Positions 39,706 through 48,997 are shown, counted from the first letter of the stretch. The stretch: 64,000 nucleotides of DNA from Pseudomonas indica NBRC 103045 (GCF_002091635.1 NZ_BDAC01000006.1:124001-188000), one strand, 5' to 3'. The notes: generated by a model from the sequence alone, not told the origin. Made by a program: numbers and translations.

Positions 39706-41451
39706 TCAGGACGCCTCGGCCATCGCCGGGGCGTTTTCATTTTCCAGCCAGCGCAGCGCCTTTTCCCGCGCCTGCGGCAGGTCGCGCACATAGGCCAACT
39801 GATGGTCGGCCTGGTGTACTCCGGCGCGTCGCAGTTTCAGCCGCACCCGTGGCGTGGTGCCGACCAGCACCAGGGCGATGCCCTGCCGGCGGTAGTCGCG
39901 CAGCACGTTGTCCAGTGCTGCCAGGGCGGTCATGTCGAGCATGGGCACTGCACTTATGTCGACGATCACCACTTTTACGCCAGCGCTGAATCGGCGCAGC
40001 ACACTGAGGGCCTTTTCCGCCGCGCCGAAGAACAGCGGCCCGCGGATCGCATAGACCAGCACGTGGTCCGGCAGGTCGGCCAGCGCCTGGTGGAAATGGC
40101 GCGGCAGCGGTGCGGTGTCGGTGAGGTCGCTCATCCGCTTGATGAACAGGCCCGCCGCCAGCAGCAGACCGACGCCCACCGCCAGCACCATGTCGAACAG
40201 CACCGTCAGGATCAGGCAGGTCAGCAGTACCAGTACGTCGCTGCGCGGCGCGATGCGTAGCGTATGGACCACATGCTTGGCCTCGCTCATGTTCCAGGCC
40301 ACCAGCAGCAACAGGGCGGCCAGCGCGGCCATCGGCAGGTAGCTGAACAGTGGCGCGAGCAGCAGCATGGCCAGCAGCACCACGCCGGCATGGACGATCG
40401 CCGCCAGCGGCGAATGCGCTCCGGCGCGCACGTTGGCGGCGCTGCGGGCGATGGCGGCGGTGGCGGTGATGCCGCCGAAGAATGGCGCCACCAGGTTGCC
40501 GAGGCCTTGGCCGAGCAGCTCGGCATTCGGGTCGTGCTTGCTGCCGGTCATGCCGTCGGTGACCACCGCGCAGAGCAGCGATTCGATGGCGCCGAGCATG
40601 GCGATGGCGAAGGCTGGTGCGAGCAACTGGCGGATCAGTTCGAAGGACAGTTGCAGCGGCGCGCCGTCCGGGCCGGGCAGGCTCCAGGGCAGGGCGAGGC
40701 TGGGCAGGAATGGCGGAATGCCCGGATGGGCCACACCGTCCAACTCGTAACTGAAGCGTTCGCCCAGGGTCGCCACCGGCAGGCCGAGGTATTCCAGTGC
40801 GAGGCCGAGCAGCGCGCCCACTGCCAGGGCGATCAGGTGTCCGGGAATCTTCGGCACCCAGCGCGGCCAGAGGATCAGAACGGCCAGGCAGGCCGCCCCC
40901 ACCAGCGCATCGCCGAGCTGCGCGCCGGGCAGCGCGCGGCCAATGGCGCCGACCTGTTCGAGATAGTGCTGCGGATGGCCGGCCAGGGTCAGGCCGAGCA
41001 GGTCCTTGACCTGCAGGGTGGCGATGACGATACCGATGCCGGCGGTGAAGCCGAGTGTCACCGGGTAGGGCACGAACTCGATCAGGCGCCCGGCGCGCCC
41101 CAGGCCGAGGGCGATCAGGATCAGGCCGGCCAGCAGGGTGCACAGCAGCAATCCGCCGATTCCGTACTGCTGGGTGATTGGCAGCAGGATGACAACGAAG
41201 GCGGCGGTGGGGCCGGAAATATTGAAGCGCGAGCCGCCGGTCAGGGCGATCAGCGGGGCGGCGATCAGCACGGTATAGAGGCCGTGTTGCGGCGCCACGC
41301 CGACGGCGATCGCCAGGGCCATGGCCAGGGGAATCGCGATGATGCCGACGGTCAGGCCGGCGGCTAGGTCTCCACGCAGATGCTTGAAGGTGTAACCGCC
41401 GCGCAGGACTTGGCGCCAGGCGGCGAACAGCGGAGGAATGGATAGCGACAT
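39706..41451 (-). CDS. SulP family anion permease with STAS domain
   Basis: 581 residues from ATG 41451 (GGGAG upstream); an in-frame start at 41514 is not supported. The N-terminal 430 residues form a SulP membrane domain (LRGDLAAGLTVGIIAIPLAMALAIAVGVAPQHGLYT). The C-terminal 110 residues are STAS (VLVYAIRGPLFFGAAEKAL, VVIVDISAVPMLDMTALAAL). Known SulP proteins move sulfate, bicarbonate or dicarboxylates; the substrate here is open. Confidence 0.93.
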   Translation of the reverse strand: MSLSIPPLFAAWRQVLRGGYTFKHLRGDLAAGLTVGIIAIPLAMALAIAVGVAPQHGLYTVLIAAPLIALTGGSRFNISGPTAAFVVILLPITQQYGIGGLLLCTLLAGLILIALGLGRAGRLIEFVPYPVTLGFTAGIGIVIATLQVKDLLGLTLAGHPQHYLEQVGAIGRALPGAQLGDALVGAACLAVLILWPRWVPKIPGHLIALAVGALLGLALEYLGLPVATLGERFSYELDGVAHPGIPPFLPSLALPWSLPGPDGAPLQLSFELIRQLLAPAFAIAMLGAIESLLCAVVTDGMTGSKHDPNAELLGQGLGNLVAPFFGGITATAAIARSAANVRAGAHSPLAAIVHAGVVLLAMLLLAPLFSYLPMAALAALLLLVAWNMSEAKHVVHTLRIAPRSDVLVLLTCLILTVLFDMVLAVGVGLLLAAGLFIKRMSDLTDTAPLPRHFHQALADLPDHVLVYAIRGPLFFGAAEKALSVLRRFSAGVKVVIVDISAVPMLDMTALAALDNVLRDYRRQGIALVLVGTTPRVRLKLRRAGVHQADHQLAYVRDLPQAREKALRWLENENAPAMAEAS

Positions 41452-41623
41452 GATGGCTCCCGGTGACTGCTCGGCGAGTATAAGCCCTCGCATCACGTGG
41501 GGATATTGATCCACAGGGCCTTTCCCTATGCACGGCAGTTCCCGTATGTGCGTTGAGCGCTTGGGATGGCGGCGTTACACTGCCGGCCCGTTCAAGAGTG
41601 GCCCTGAACCGTTGGAGAGAGCG

Positions 41624-41911
41624 ATGCGCAAAGACAAGAAGCAGGTGATCGGCGAGGAAATCAGCGACGACCAGGTGAAGCTGTTCCTGGCGGTGGAGCC
41701 GGCCGACGATACGCCACCTTCCCTGCATAAGCTGATCAAGGCCTATCGCGGCCTGCGTATCGATGACTTCGAGCGGTTCGTCGGCTTCTTCGTCGAGGCG
41801 GGATACGACCTTGGGGCAAAGAACGCCAAGGGTGAAGACTTCGTCGCCCTGGTCCGCGACCAGCGCAATGCCGAGCCTTATATCGAAGTGGTTCGAGCGG
41901 CGACCCGATGA
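41624..41911 (+). CDS. PA4642 family conserved Pseudomonas protein
   Basis: 95 residues from ATG 41624 (GGAGAGAGC upstream). It is an acidic, soluble protein of a small Pseudomonas-restricted family; VKLFLAVEPADDTPPSLHKLIKAYRGLR and FERFVGFFVEAGYDL are its recognisable core. The second half reads as one helix-turn-helix-like unit related to ankyrin-style repeats. No function is known. It lies between the SulP gene and a VOC protein. Confidence 0.85.
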   Translation: MRKDKKQVIGEEISDDQVKLFLAVEPADDTPPSLHKLIKAYRGLRIDDFERFVGFFVEAGYDLGAKNAKGEDFVALVRDQRNAEPYIEVVRAATR

Positions 41912-41995
41912 GTCGCAAAGCATCGAAGAGCCCGCCTTGCGCGGGCTCATTCTTTTCTAGACTGTCTCCGGTGATTTCATTGCCAGGAGACGAGC

Positions 41996-42400
41996 ATGCA
42001 AGTCGAACCCTATCTGGTTTTCAACGGACGCTGCGAGGAGGCCCTGCAGTTCTACTGCCAGGCGCTCGGTGCGCGGATCGAATTTCTCATGCGCTTCAAG
42101 GAGGCGCCTTCCCAGGAAGGCTGCGAGGGCGTCAACCCGGAAGGGGTCATGCATTCTAACCTGCGGATCGGCGACAGCCAGATCATGGCCTCGGACGGAA
42201 TGAGCACGGACAAGGCCACGTTCCAGGGCATCAGCCTGACGCTCGCGGTGGAGAGCCCGGAGCAGGCCGAGCGGTTCTTCGGCGCCCTGGCCGAGGGCGG
42301 GCAGGTCAGCATGCCGTTGCAGAAGACCTTCTGGGCCAAGTCCTTCGGCATGCTGGTCGATCGCTTCGGGGTGTCCTGGATGATCAACTGCCCCGAGTGA
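41996..42400 (+). CDS. VOC family (PhnB-like) protein
   Basis: 134 residues, two beta-alpha-beta-beta-beta units. PYLVFNGRCEEALQFYCQALGARIEFLMRF starts the first unit; FGMLVDRFGVSWMINC ends the second. This is the PhnB-like branch of the vicinal oxygen chelate superfamily, often without proven activity. A strong terminator follows 18 bases later. Confidence 0.88.
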   Translation: MQVEPYLVFNGRCEEALQFYCQALGARIEFLMRFKEAPSQEGCEGVNPEGVMHSNLRIGDSQIMASDGMSTDKATFQGISLTLAVESPEQAERFFGALAEGGQVSMPLQKTFWAKSFGMLVDRFGVSWMINCPE

Positions 42401-42417
42401 GAGCGCATGAAAGAAAG

Positions 42418-42437
42418 AACCGCCCCATGGGGCGGTT
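42418..42437. terminator. Bidirectional terminator between the VOC gene and mqo
   Basis: Perfect 9-bp stem AACCGCCCC / GGGGCGGTT with an AT loop, then TTTT on the plus side and AAAG runs on the other. It serves both convergent genes. Confidence 0.9.
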
Positions 42438-42452
42438 TTTTCGTGGGGCCGA

Positions 42453-43982
42453 TCAGCCTCGGGAGACTTCCGGCGACCGTACCACGCTCTGCTCCTCGGT
42501 CAGTTGCAGGCGCTCGTCCGACTGGGACTGGACCTTGCGGTACAGGTCGGCGTCGGTGGTCAGCTGCTTGAGGCGGGCCGGGAAGATTTCCTTCAGCTTG
42601 TTGCTCCAGTTGGCCGTGCCGATCTTGTCGCGGAAGCAGCGCTCGAGCAGGTCGAGCATGATCGAGACGGTCACCGACGCACCCGGCGAAGCGCCGAGCA
42701 GGGCGGCGATGGAGCCGTCCTCGGCCGCCACCAGCTCGGTGCCGAACTGCAGGATGCCGCCACGCTTCGGATCTTTCTTGATGATCTGCACGCGCTGGCC
42801 GGCCACTTCCAGGCGCCAGTCCTCGGCCTTGGCTTCCGGGTAGAAGTTGCGCAGGGTCTGCAGGCGCTTCTCGTCGGACTGCAGCACCTCGCCGATCAGG
42901 TAGCGGGTCAGGTCCATGTTGTCGCGGGCGACCGCCAGCATCGGGCCGATGTTGCTCGGGCGGATCGACAGCGGCAGGTCGAGGAACGAGCCGTGGCGCA
43001 GGAACTTGGTGGAGAAGCCGGCGTAAGGCCCGAACAGCAAGGACTTCTTGCCGTCCACCACGCGGGTGTCCAGGTGCGGGACGGACATCGGCGGGGAGCC
43101 GACCTCGGCCTGGCTGTAGACCTTGGCCTGGTGCTGCTTGACCACGTCCGGGTTGTCGCAGCGCAGCCACTGGCCGCTGACCGGGAAGCCGCCGAAGCCC
43201 TTGCCTTCCGGAATGCCGGACATCTGCAGCAGCGGCAGCGCGCCGCCGCCGGCGCCGAGGAAGACGAACTTGGCGGTGACTTCGCGCTGACCGCCGGTCT
43301 TCAGGTTCTTGATGGTGACGTGCCAGCCGTCGGCGGCGCGCTTGAGGCCGGTCACCTTCTGGTTGCACTTGACCTGGGTGTCGGCCTGGCCTTGCAGGTA
43401 GGTCAGCAACTGGTTGGTCAGGGCGCCGAAGTTGACGTCGGTCCCGCCCATCACGCGGGTAGCGGCGACCGGTTCGTCGGCCGGACGGCCCGGCATCATC
43501 AGCGGCATCCACTCGGCCAGGGTCGCGCGGTCTTCCGAGTATTCCATCTCGGCGAACGCGTGATGCTGGCTGAGGGCCGCGAAACGCTTCTTCAGATAGG
43601 CGATGCCGTCATGGCCGCGCACGAAGCTCAGGTGCGGAATCGGATTGATGAAGGTTCTCGGCGAACCGAAGGTGCCCTTGTTGACCAGGTAGGCCCAGAA
43701 CTGCTTGGACTCCTCGAACTGGGCATTGATGGTGATCGCCTTCTTGACGTCGATCGAGCCGTCCGCGGCCTCCGGCGTATAGTTCAGCTCGCAGAGACCG
43801 GCATGGCCGGTACCGGCGTTGTTCCAGGGATTGGAACTCTCGACGGCACCGGATTCCATCAATTCAACGACTTCCAGCTTGATGCCTGGCTCGAGCTCCT
43901 TGAGAAGCACTGCCAGTGTCGCGCTCATGATGCCGGCACCTACCAGCAACACATCCACTGCTTCGTAATCGTCTTGCGCCAT
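42453..43982 (-). CDS. mqo: Malate:quinone oxidoreductase
   Basis: 509 residues from ATG 43982 ([19 protein letters not shown]). An ATG at 44021 that adds [13 protein letters not shown] is possible. It oxidises malate to oxaloacetate at the membrane and passes electrons to quinone, using FAD bound at [39 protein letters not shown] and [13 protein letters not shown] are family signatures. Synteny and the length suggest the MqoB form, one of two paralogues usual in Pseudomonas. Confidence 0.95.
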   Translation of the reverse strand: MAQDDYEAVDVLLVGAGIMSATLAVLLKELEPGIKLEVVELMESGAVESSNPWNNAGTGHAGLCELNYTPEAADGSIDVKKAITINAQFEESKQFWAYLVNKGTFGSPRTFINPIPHLSFVRGHDGIAYLKKRFAALSQHHAFAEMEYSEDRATLAEWMPLMMPGRPADEPVAATRVMGGTDVNFGALTNQLLTYLQGQADTQVKCNQKVTGLKRAADGWHVTIKNLKTGGQREVTAKFVFLGAGGGALPLLQMSGIPEGKGFGGFPVSGQWLRCDNPDVVKQHQAKVYSQAEVGSPPMSVPHLDTRVVDGKKSLLFGPYAGFSTKFLRHGSFLDLPLSIRPSNIGPMLAVARDNMDLTRYLIGEVLQSDEKRLQTLRNFYPEAKAEDWRLEVAGQRVQIIKKDPKRGGILQFGTELVAAEDGSIAALLGASPGASVTVSIMLDLLERCFRDKIGTANWSNKLKEIFPARLKQLTTDADLYRKVQSQSDERLQLTEEQSVVRSPEVSRG

Positions 43983-44320
43983 TGCTCGCCACACTCTTTT
44001 GAAGTTGTGAAAAACCGTCATTTCACGCTCTTTTGGAGACGCGAACCTCGAAAAAGGTCGTCTGACACGCGCGCGCCGCTCCACCAGCGTGGGCGACACG
44101 CTGCATCCGTGCAAAGTGTTCTGCGCTACGGGGCGGAAACAGGCGGCTGGCCGGGTGGCAGCACGATGGGGCGACTCTCTGGGGCGTTGCGAAAATGGCC
44201 GGTCAGATTGTCCGGCGGCGCTGCGAGGCCCGATCAGGAGGCGTCCTTATAATCGGGGGGCGATTATAACGATGAATTTCAGAAAATGATCTCCCGGCGT
44301 GACTTTTCTTCGCCAGTCGG

Positions 44321-44554
44321 TCAGGCCGGCAACGGCTGGCGTCGCGTCGGCTGGGAAGAGACCTGGGAGATGCGGGCTTCGGCGGGCAGCGGGCGCTGCA
44401 GCCAGGCGAGACGGCATTCGCTGACCTCCACCCAGCCCGCGCCTTGCGGAGCCACGCGCGACTCGTGGAAGCCGCGGCAGAGGCCGTTGGCGTCGAGCAG
44501 GGCGAAGCAGCGGCGTTTGCCGCGCGGGGTGAACAGTGACCAGAGCCATAGCAT
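44321..44554 (-). CDS. Small conserved hypothetical protein
   Basis: 77 residues, starting at ATG 44554 with AGGAG 9 bases upstream. It reads MLWLWSLFTPRGKRRCFALL, then DANGLCRGFHESRVAPQGAGWVEV. A short hydrophobic N-terminus is followed by a basic stretch; there is no cleavage site. The frame is the only one of three overlapping minus frames with a ribosome site and a plausible composition. A homologue of the same size is expected at this position in other Pseudomonas, between mqo and yajG. Confidence 0.65.
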   Translation of the reverse strand: MLWLWSLFTPRGKRRCFALLDANGLCRGFHESRVAPQGAGWVEVSECRLAWLQRPLPAEARISQVSSQPTRRQPLPA

Positions 44555-44725
44555 GGGCGAATCTCCTGGGGACCGGGGCAGTGTCGCCGCCGTGCGTGAC
44601 AGGGGCATGACAGGAACCGCCCGGCACGCCGCCCAGTCAAAGGAGAAGCCAGCGCGGAGCGCTGTTAGCGCAGAGCGGCCGTCGCTATACTGCCGGCCAT
44701 TCGTCCGAAAACTGGAGATTTGAGC

Positions 44726-45310
44726 ATGCTGCATCGTCTGTTGCTCGGCCTGATCGCCGCTGCCAGCCTGGCCCTCGTCGGTTGTGCCCACAGCCCGCAA
44801 CAACTCAACCCGCAACCGAAACTCACGTCCGCATTGACGCCGGTCGGCCAGGGCCAGCCGGTGGTGGTGCGGGTGGTGGACGGTCGCCCATCGCCGACTC
44901 TCGGCACCCGCGGCGGCCTGTATCCGGAAACCAGCGTCATCAACGTGCCCGCGCAGAACATCCTGCCCCAGTTGCAGGCCCAGGCCGAGGCGGCCGTCCG
45001 TCTGCTCGGCTTCACGCCGTCGCCGAACGCCTACAACGCGCCGCAACTGACCGTGACCCTGGCCGAGTTGAAGTACCAGTCGCCGAAAGAAGGCTTGTAC
45101 GTCACCGAGGCGAAGATCGGCGCCACCTTCCGTGCCGATGTGCAGAACAGCACCCGTCGTTACAGCGGCCGTTACGGCGCCTCCCTGGACCAGCGCTTCG
45201 GCATGGCGCCGAACCAGGAGACCAACACTAAGCTGGTCAGCGATGTGCTCAGCGATGCGCTGACCCGTCTGTTCAAGGACCCGACCATCGGCCAGATCCT
45301 GGCGCAGTAA
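44726..45310 (+). CDS. yajG: YajG family lipoprotein
   Basis: 194 residues from ATG 44726 (GGAG 8 bases upstream; the TTG at 44720 is too close). Lipobox LALVGC gives Cys22. VVVRVVDGRPSPTLGTRGG and a C-terminal LVSDVLSDALTRLFKDPTI match YajG. It is an outer-membrane-anchored periplasmic protein of unknown function; in enterics it lies beside ampG. A strong terminator follows. Confidence 0.9.
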   Translation: MLHRLLLGLIAAASLALVGCAHSPQQLNPQPKLTSALTPVGQGQPVVVRVVDGRPSPTLGTRGGLYPETSVINVPAQNILPQLQAQAEAAVRLLGFTPSPNAYNAPQLTVTLAELKYQSPKEGLYVTEAKIGATFRADVQNSTRRYSGRYGASLDQRFGMAPNQETNTKLVSDVLSDALTRLFKDPTIGQILAQ

Positions 45311-45324
45311 CCGCCCGGAAATGG

Positions 45325-45349
45325 AAAAGCCCGGCAATGCCGGGCTTTT
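45325..45349 (+). terminator. Intrinsic terminator of yajG
   Basis: Stem AAAAGCCCGGC / GCCGGGCTTTT with an AAT loop followed by TT. The A-run on the other side lets it serve the convergent small gene too. Confidence 0.9.
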
Positions 45350-45374
45350 TTCTGCGCGTCATCCTTGCGCGTCG

Positions 45375-45581
45375 TTAGGCCGCTTCGGCGTAAAGCTCCG
45401 GCAGGCTGAAGCCGGTGTGCTGGTCGATGTCCGGCAGGTCGTAATGCTCATGACCGCCGAGTGCGCAATAGACCAGCCAATGATGGTCATGCACGTTGAA
45501 AGACAGGCCGTCGATCAGCTCTTCCACTTCATCCAGTGAGTCGATCAGGTAATCGCGGTCGAGGGGTTGTGCGTGCAACAT
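45375..45581 (-). CDS. Small acidic conserved hypothetical protein
   Basis: 68 residues, strongly acidic and histidine-rich (NVHDHHWLVYCALGGHEHYDLPDIDQH). GGAGGAA lies 7 bases before the ATG, which supports it as a real gene despite its size. The His/Asp content suggests metal binding, but this is inference. No family name is known to me. Confidence 0.72.
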   Translation of the reverse strand: MLHAQPLDRDYLIDSLDEVEELIDGLSFNVHDHHWLVYCALGGHEHYDLPDIDQHTGFSLPELYAEAA

Positions 45582-45974
45582 GACGGTTCCTCCGTGGACA
45601 GTGTGAATACGCTCCCCGCAAGCCAGAAGCGGCGGTTGGCGTACGGGGGAGGATTCAAACCTTAGGCCAGGGATATGACGATTGTCAGACAGTTTCGAGA
45701 TAGACGGCTGCGTTCGTCGGAAACGAAACGTATAAGGCCCCGGTTTCAGTACACTTCGCCGCTGTATTTCGGGCTGTCCGGGCTCTTTCCGATGGCATGA
45801 AAGGCGACGGACGGCCTTTTTCGAGGCGAAAAACCGCAGGGCTGGCCGGCCAATCCGGCGGCCGCGCCGCGATGAGCGGCCGATTTTCCGCAGCGCACGC
45901 CTGAGAGGACCGGATTTTTCCTCTTAATGGTGCGCAGGCCGGGCGCCTGCGCCAATCCGATGCGGAGCTTACCG
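45582..45974. other. Intergenic region, GC-rich hairpins only
   Basis: About 390 bases between divergent small genes. It includes GGCCGGCCAATCCGGCGGCC (near 45843) and GGTGCGCAGGCCGGGCGCCTGCGCC (near 45929), each able to fold. A small RNA or a leader is possible, but no promoter-terminator pair is convincing. Confidence 0.35.
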
Positions 45975-46262
45975 ATGTCGTTGCAGGCGTTGTGGTCGCT
46001 GGTCGTCGCCTATCCCCAACAATCGATCAATACCCTGGCATTGCTGTTCGGCCTGGCCGGCGGCTGGCTGCTGATCGCTACCCGGCTGCGCGAGCAGCGC
46101 GCAATGGCGCGGCTGGTGGCTGAAAGCGAACTGGAAACGGTGGAGGGGGACGCACCAGCGATGGATGAGCCGACCCGCCGGCTCAACCAGTTCTTCAATC
46201 GTTTCGGCTATGCCTGCCTGTCGCTGGCGTTGGCCGTGTCCTGGTTCAGCACCCGCGTCTGA
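45975..46262 (+). CDS. Small membrane protein of unknown function
   Basis: 95 residues from ATG 45975, with GGAG 8 bases upstream. Two membrane segments: INTLALLFGLAGGWLLIATRL near the N-terminus and YACLSLALAVSWFSTRV at the end, with a charged middle (ELETVEGDAPAMDEPTRRLN). This is a helical hairpin with both ends probably on one side. It is convergent with the acyltransferase gene. Confidence 0.72.
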   Translation: MSLQALWSLVVAYPQQSINTLALLFGLAGGWLLIATRLREQRAMARLVAESELETVEGDAPAMDEPTRRLNQFFNRFGYACLSLALAVSWFSTRV

Positions 46263-46280
46263 ACCAGGCGAGGCCGCTGC

Positions 46281-47447
46281 TCAGAGCGGCAGACCGGCCT
46301 TGACCCGATACTGATTGCGCACCGGATTGGCGTACTGCAGCACCAGATAGGGTTGCTGCACGCCGGGGCAGGCGGCGAGACGTTTTTCCCACTCGGCGCG
46401 GGCACGCTCCAGTTCGGCGGTGGGGAACAGCTCCGCGGCGGCCGGGACGTTCAGTGCCGGGTCGCGCTCGCTCCACATTTCATATGCCAGGTAGTGCACC
46501 GGGAACAGTCGGTACGAGCCGAGGATTTGCCGGTCCATCTCCGCCGCCAACAGCTTGGCGTCCTCGAAGCCGCCGCTCACCGGAGCGCCGAAGGCGACGT
46601 GGACGCGTCCCTTGTAGCCGGTGATGCCCAGGGCGATGCTGGCGTCGTCCTCGCCCGGTGCCTTCTCGTAGCGGCCGGTGGTGGCGCGGATGTACAGCTC
46701 GCGGGCCTTGGCCTGGTCGCAGGGGTCGTATTCGTAGCTGATCGAGACCGGTGTCAGCTTCAGCTCGCCGATGACCTGCCCGAAGGGCTCGTCCTTGCGG
46801 CTCATGTGGAACATCTTGAGGATTGCCGAATCGGTGCGGTCGTCCCCGTCCTTGGCGCGGCCTTCGGCCTGGGCGATCCAGATCGACTGGCCATCCACCC
46901 GGATCGAGTGATTGATGTAGGCGGAGAGCAACTGGTAGGCCGCGAGCTTCTCCCGTCGTCCGCTCAGCGAGCGGTGCACGATGAAGCTCTTGTTCAGGCG
47001 CATCAGGTCGCTGACGAAGGGGCGCTGCAGCAGGTTGTCGCCGATGGCGATGCGCGGGGTCGGCAGGCCGGCGTGGTAGACGGCGTAGTTGACGAAGGCC
47101 GGGTCCATCACGATGTCGCGGTGGTTGGCGAGGAACAGGTAGGCGTTGCCGGGCTGGAGCTGGTCGAGGCCGGAATAGGTGACTCCGTCGGTGGCGCGCT
47201 CGATGGTGCGGTCGACGTAGGGTTCGATCTTGTCCTGCAGGGCGCTGACCGAGTCGATGCCGGCGAACTCCTGGCGCAGCCGATGGGCTATAAGAGGTTT
47301 GAGGGCCCAGCCGAACGCACCGGCCATGCGCGGAAAGCGGAAGCGCATGAGTACGTCGAGAAAAGTCTTGTCGGCGAACAGGCGCGTCAGAACGGCGGGC
47401 ACTTCGGCGTCGGCGTAGGGTCGGATGGCTTCGAATTCGCCCATCAT
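46281..47447 (-). CDS. Glycerol-3-phosphate/1-acylglycerol-phosphate acyltransferase-like protein
   Basis: 388 residues (start at 47447 or the adjacent ATG 47444). The PlsC-type catalytic motif is NHRDIVMD (NHx4D), the substrate region WIAQAEGRAKDGDD takes the place of the usual EGTRS, and VHVAFGAPV follows later. The long helical N-terminus is cytoplasmic. The family is phospholipid/lipid acyltransferase; the exact acyl acceptor cannot be told. Confidence 0.85.
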   Translation of the reverse strand: MMGEFEAIRPYADAEVPAVLTRLFADKTFLDVLMRFRFPRMAGAFGWALKPLIAHRLRQEFAGIDSVSALQDKIEPYVDRTIERATDGVTYSGLDQLQPGNAYLFLANHRDIVMDPAFVNYAVYHAGLPTPRIAIGDNLLQRPFVSDLMRLNKSFIVHRSLSGRREKLAAYQLLSAYINHSIRVDGQSIWIAQAEGRAKDGDDRTDSAILKMFHMSRKDEPFGQVIGELKLTPVSISYEYDPCDQAKARELYIRATTGRYEKAPGEDDASIALGITGYKGRVHVAFGAPVSGGFEDAKLLAAEMDRQILGSYRLFPVHYLAYEMWSERDPALNVPAAAELFPTAELERARAEWEKRLAACPGVQQPYLVLQYANPVRNQYRVKAGLPL

Positions 47448-47487
47448 GCTCTCTTGTTGTTGGAACGGCTGCGGAAGGTTAGCAGGT

Positions 47488-47617
47488 CGTTGAAAAACGT
47501 TGGCGAGGCAGCTGAGACAAGGCAAAAATGGCCGAAAAAGCGCAGTTTACATACGGTAAATGAGCATTTTGAGGCCGTTTTTAACGCAGTATCAGCAACG
47601 CAGGTAGTTTTTCAACG
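47488..47617. mobile_element. 130-bp MITE-like palindromic element
   Basis: Perfect 11-bp terminal inverted repeats, CGTTGAAAAAC and GTTTTTCAACG, enclose a long imperfect palindrome with a central TTTACATACGGTAAA hairpin. There is no coding capacity. It lies in the leader of the acyltransferase gene. Sequences of this kind are dispersed across gammaproteobacteria, as I recall, but I cannot name the parent transposon. Confidence 0.7.
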
Positions 47618-47683
47618 GCTTGCCAGGGGCGGAGGCCCACACATAGACCGGCAATTATACCTACAAGTCACATGGAGACCGCG

Positions 47684-47866
47684 ATGCTGGAAACCCAGCA
47701 GTACCAGTGCCCTTATTGCGGAGAGCTGGCCGAGGTCGTGCTCGATCTGTCCGGTGGCGACCAGACGTATATCGAGGATTGCCCGGTCTGCTGCCGGCCC
47801 ATCCTGTTCGACCTGCGCAGCGACGGCGTGGACTGGAGCCTGGACGTGCGGCGGGAGGACGACTGA
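47684..47866 (+). CDS. CPXCG motif-containing cysteine-rich protein
   Basis: 60 residues from ATG 47684 (GGAG 7 bases upstream; the ATG at 47672 is the alternative). CPYCG and CPVCC pairs form a probable zinc site. FDLRSDGVDWSLDVRRED is the typical end. The stop overlaps the next ATG (TGATG), so it is coupled to the DUF2007 protein; the two families are often adjacent. No function is established. Confidence 0.9.
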   Translation: MLETQQYQCPYCGELAEVVLDLSGGDQTYIEDCPVCCRPILFDLRSDGVDWSLDVRREDD

Positions 47867-48126
47867 TGCAGCGCATCTACGAGCCGGCGGACCTGCTGGA
47901 AGCCGAATTGCTGCAAGGCATGCTCGCCAGCGAGGGCATCGAGGCGCACCTGGCGGGCCGCCACCTGCTCGGTGCGGTGGGCGAACTGCCGGTCAGCGGC
48001 CTGTTCGGGCTGCTGGTGGAAGACTCCGACGCCGAGCGCGCGCGCCAACTCATCGCCGCGTACAATGCGGCCCTGCCGTTGCCCGGCGAGGAGCCGGAGC
48101 ACGTTCCGGGCGTGCTGCTCTGCTGA
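47866..48126 (+). CDS. DUF2007 domain protein
   Basis: 86 residues. RIYEPADLLEAELLQGMLASEGIEAHL and GLLVEDSDAERARQLIAAY match DUF2007, a ferredoxin-like fold labelled putative signal-transducing protein. It is coupled to the CPXCG protein and precedes an SRAP gene by 50 bases. Confidence 0.9.
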   Translation: MQRIYEPADLLEAELLQGMLASEGIEAHLAGRHLLGAVGELPVSGLFGLLVEDSDAERARQLIAAYNAALPLPGEEPEHVPGVLLC

Positions 48127-48176
48127 GAGCACCGCGTTGCGCTGCCTGCCTCAATCCCTTCGCGAGTCCGAATCCC

Positions 48177-48794
48177 ATGTGTGGTCGTTATGCCCTGTTT
48201 CGCTGGTCGCCATCGTTGGCGGCGTTGCCCGGTTTCCCGTCGGATCAGCAGCCGCACTGGAATCTGGCACCGGGCGCCCAGGTGCTGATGCTGCGCGAGG
48301 TGGAGGGCGAGCGGCAGGCGGCCCTGGCGCGCTGGGGGCTGACGCCGGCCTGGTTGACCGACCTGTCGCGCACCCCGGCGCAGGCGCGGGCGGAGACCCT
48401 GGCCGACCAGCCGATGTTTCGCGAGCCGTTCCGTCAACGGCGCTGCCTGCTGCCGGCCAACGGTTTCTACGAATGGCGCGGTAGTGTCCGCAAGCGCCCG
48501 TACTGGTTGACGGGGGATGCATCGGTCCTGCATTTCGCCGCGATCTGGGAAATCTATCCGGTGGGGGGGCACAACTACCTGAGCGTCGCCCTGGTGACCC
48601 AGGCGGCGGCCAACCAGCGGCGCCCGTTGATCCTCGACGAGCAGGCGCAGCAGGACTGGCTGGCGGCAGACACGCCGCTGCCGCGTGCCTTGGAGCTGTT
48701 GGCTTCTCCCCAGCCGACTCTGCGTGAGCGGGTGCTGGCCAATCTGGTCAACGACCCGAAGCTCGATGCGCCGGAGTGCCTGACGCCGGCGTGA
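48177..48794 (+). CDS. SOS response-associated peptidase (SRAP, YedK/HMCES-like)
   Basis: 205 residues. Cys2 (MCGRYALF) is the DNA-protein-crosslinking nucleophile for abasic sites, with the supporting WNLAPG Asn and ANGFYEW Glu. The conserved His of the family (IHDRRPLVL in YedK) is replaced: here it reads ANQRRPLIL after a short deletion, and the C-terminus is short. The start gives the obligatory Met-Cys. The gene follows the DUF2007 gene closely. Confidence 0.9.
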   Translation: MCGRYALFRWSPSLAALPGFPSDQQPHWNLAPGAQVLMLREVEGERQAALARWGLTPAWLTDLSRTPAQARAETLADQPMFREPFRQRRCLLPANGFYEWRGSVRKRPYWLTGDASVLHFAAIWEIYPVGGHNYLSVALVTQAAANQRRPLILDEQAQQDWLAADTPLPRALELLASPQPTLRERVLANLVNDPKLDAPECLTPA

Positions 48795-48837
48795 GGCGGG
48801 GTGGACGTTGGGCGCCCCTGCAAAGCCAGCCGATCCC

Positions 48838-48908
48838 TTGTAGGAGCGAGCTCTGCTCGCGAAATGCAGCCACGCCAAAAGCTTCGCCAGCAGAGCCGGC
48901 TCCTACGA
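48838..48908. repeat. Inverted pair of GTAGGAGC repeats
   Basis: TTGTAGGAGCGAGCTCTGCTCGCGAA and TTCGCCAGCAGAGCCGGCTCCTAC form a large cruciform between SRAP and the chemoreceptor. It matches the block at 59294-59365. This is a dispersed Pseudomonas element; it may act as a weak terminator. Confidence 0.7.
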
Positions 48909-48997
48909 AAAGCGGGTAGTACGCGGCCTTTCTGCGGGAGCTGAGGTTCGGAGCGAGTGCTCCTCACGAATCGCCCCTCACTCCTCACGCTTTCCCC

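Noticed and set aside
42504-44252. A 582-codon plus-strand frame opposite mqo
   Set aside because: Shadow frame of a certain gene; no ribosome site or family similarity.
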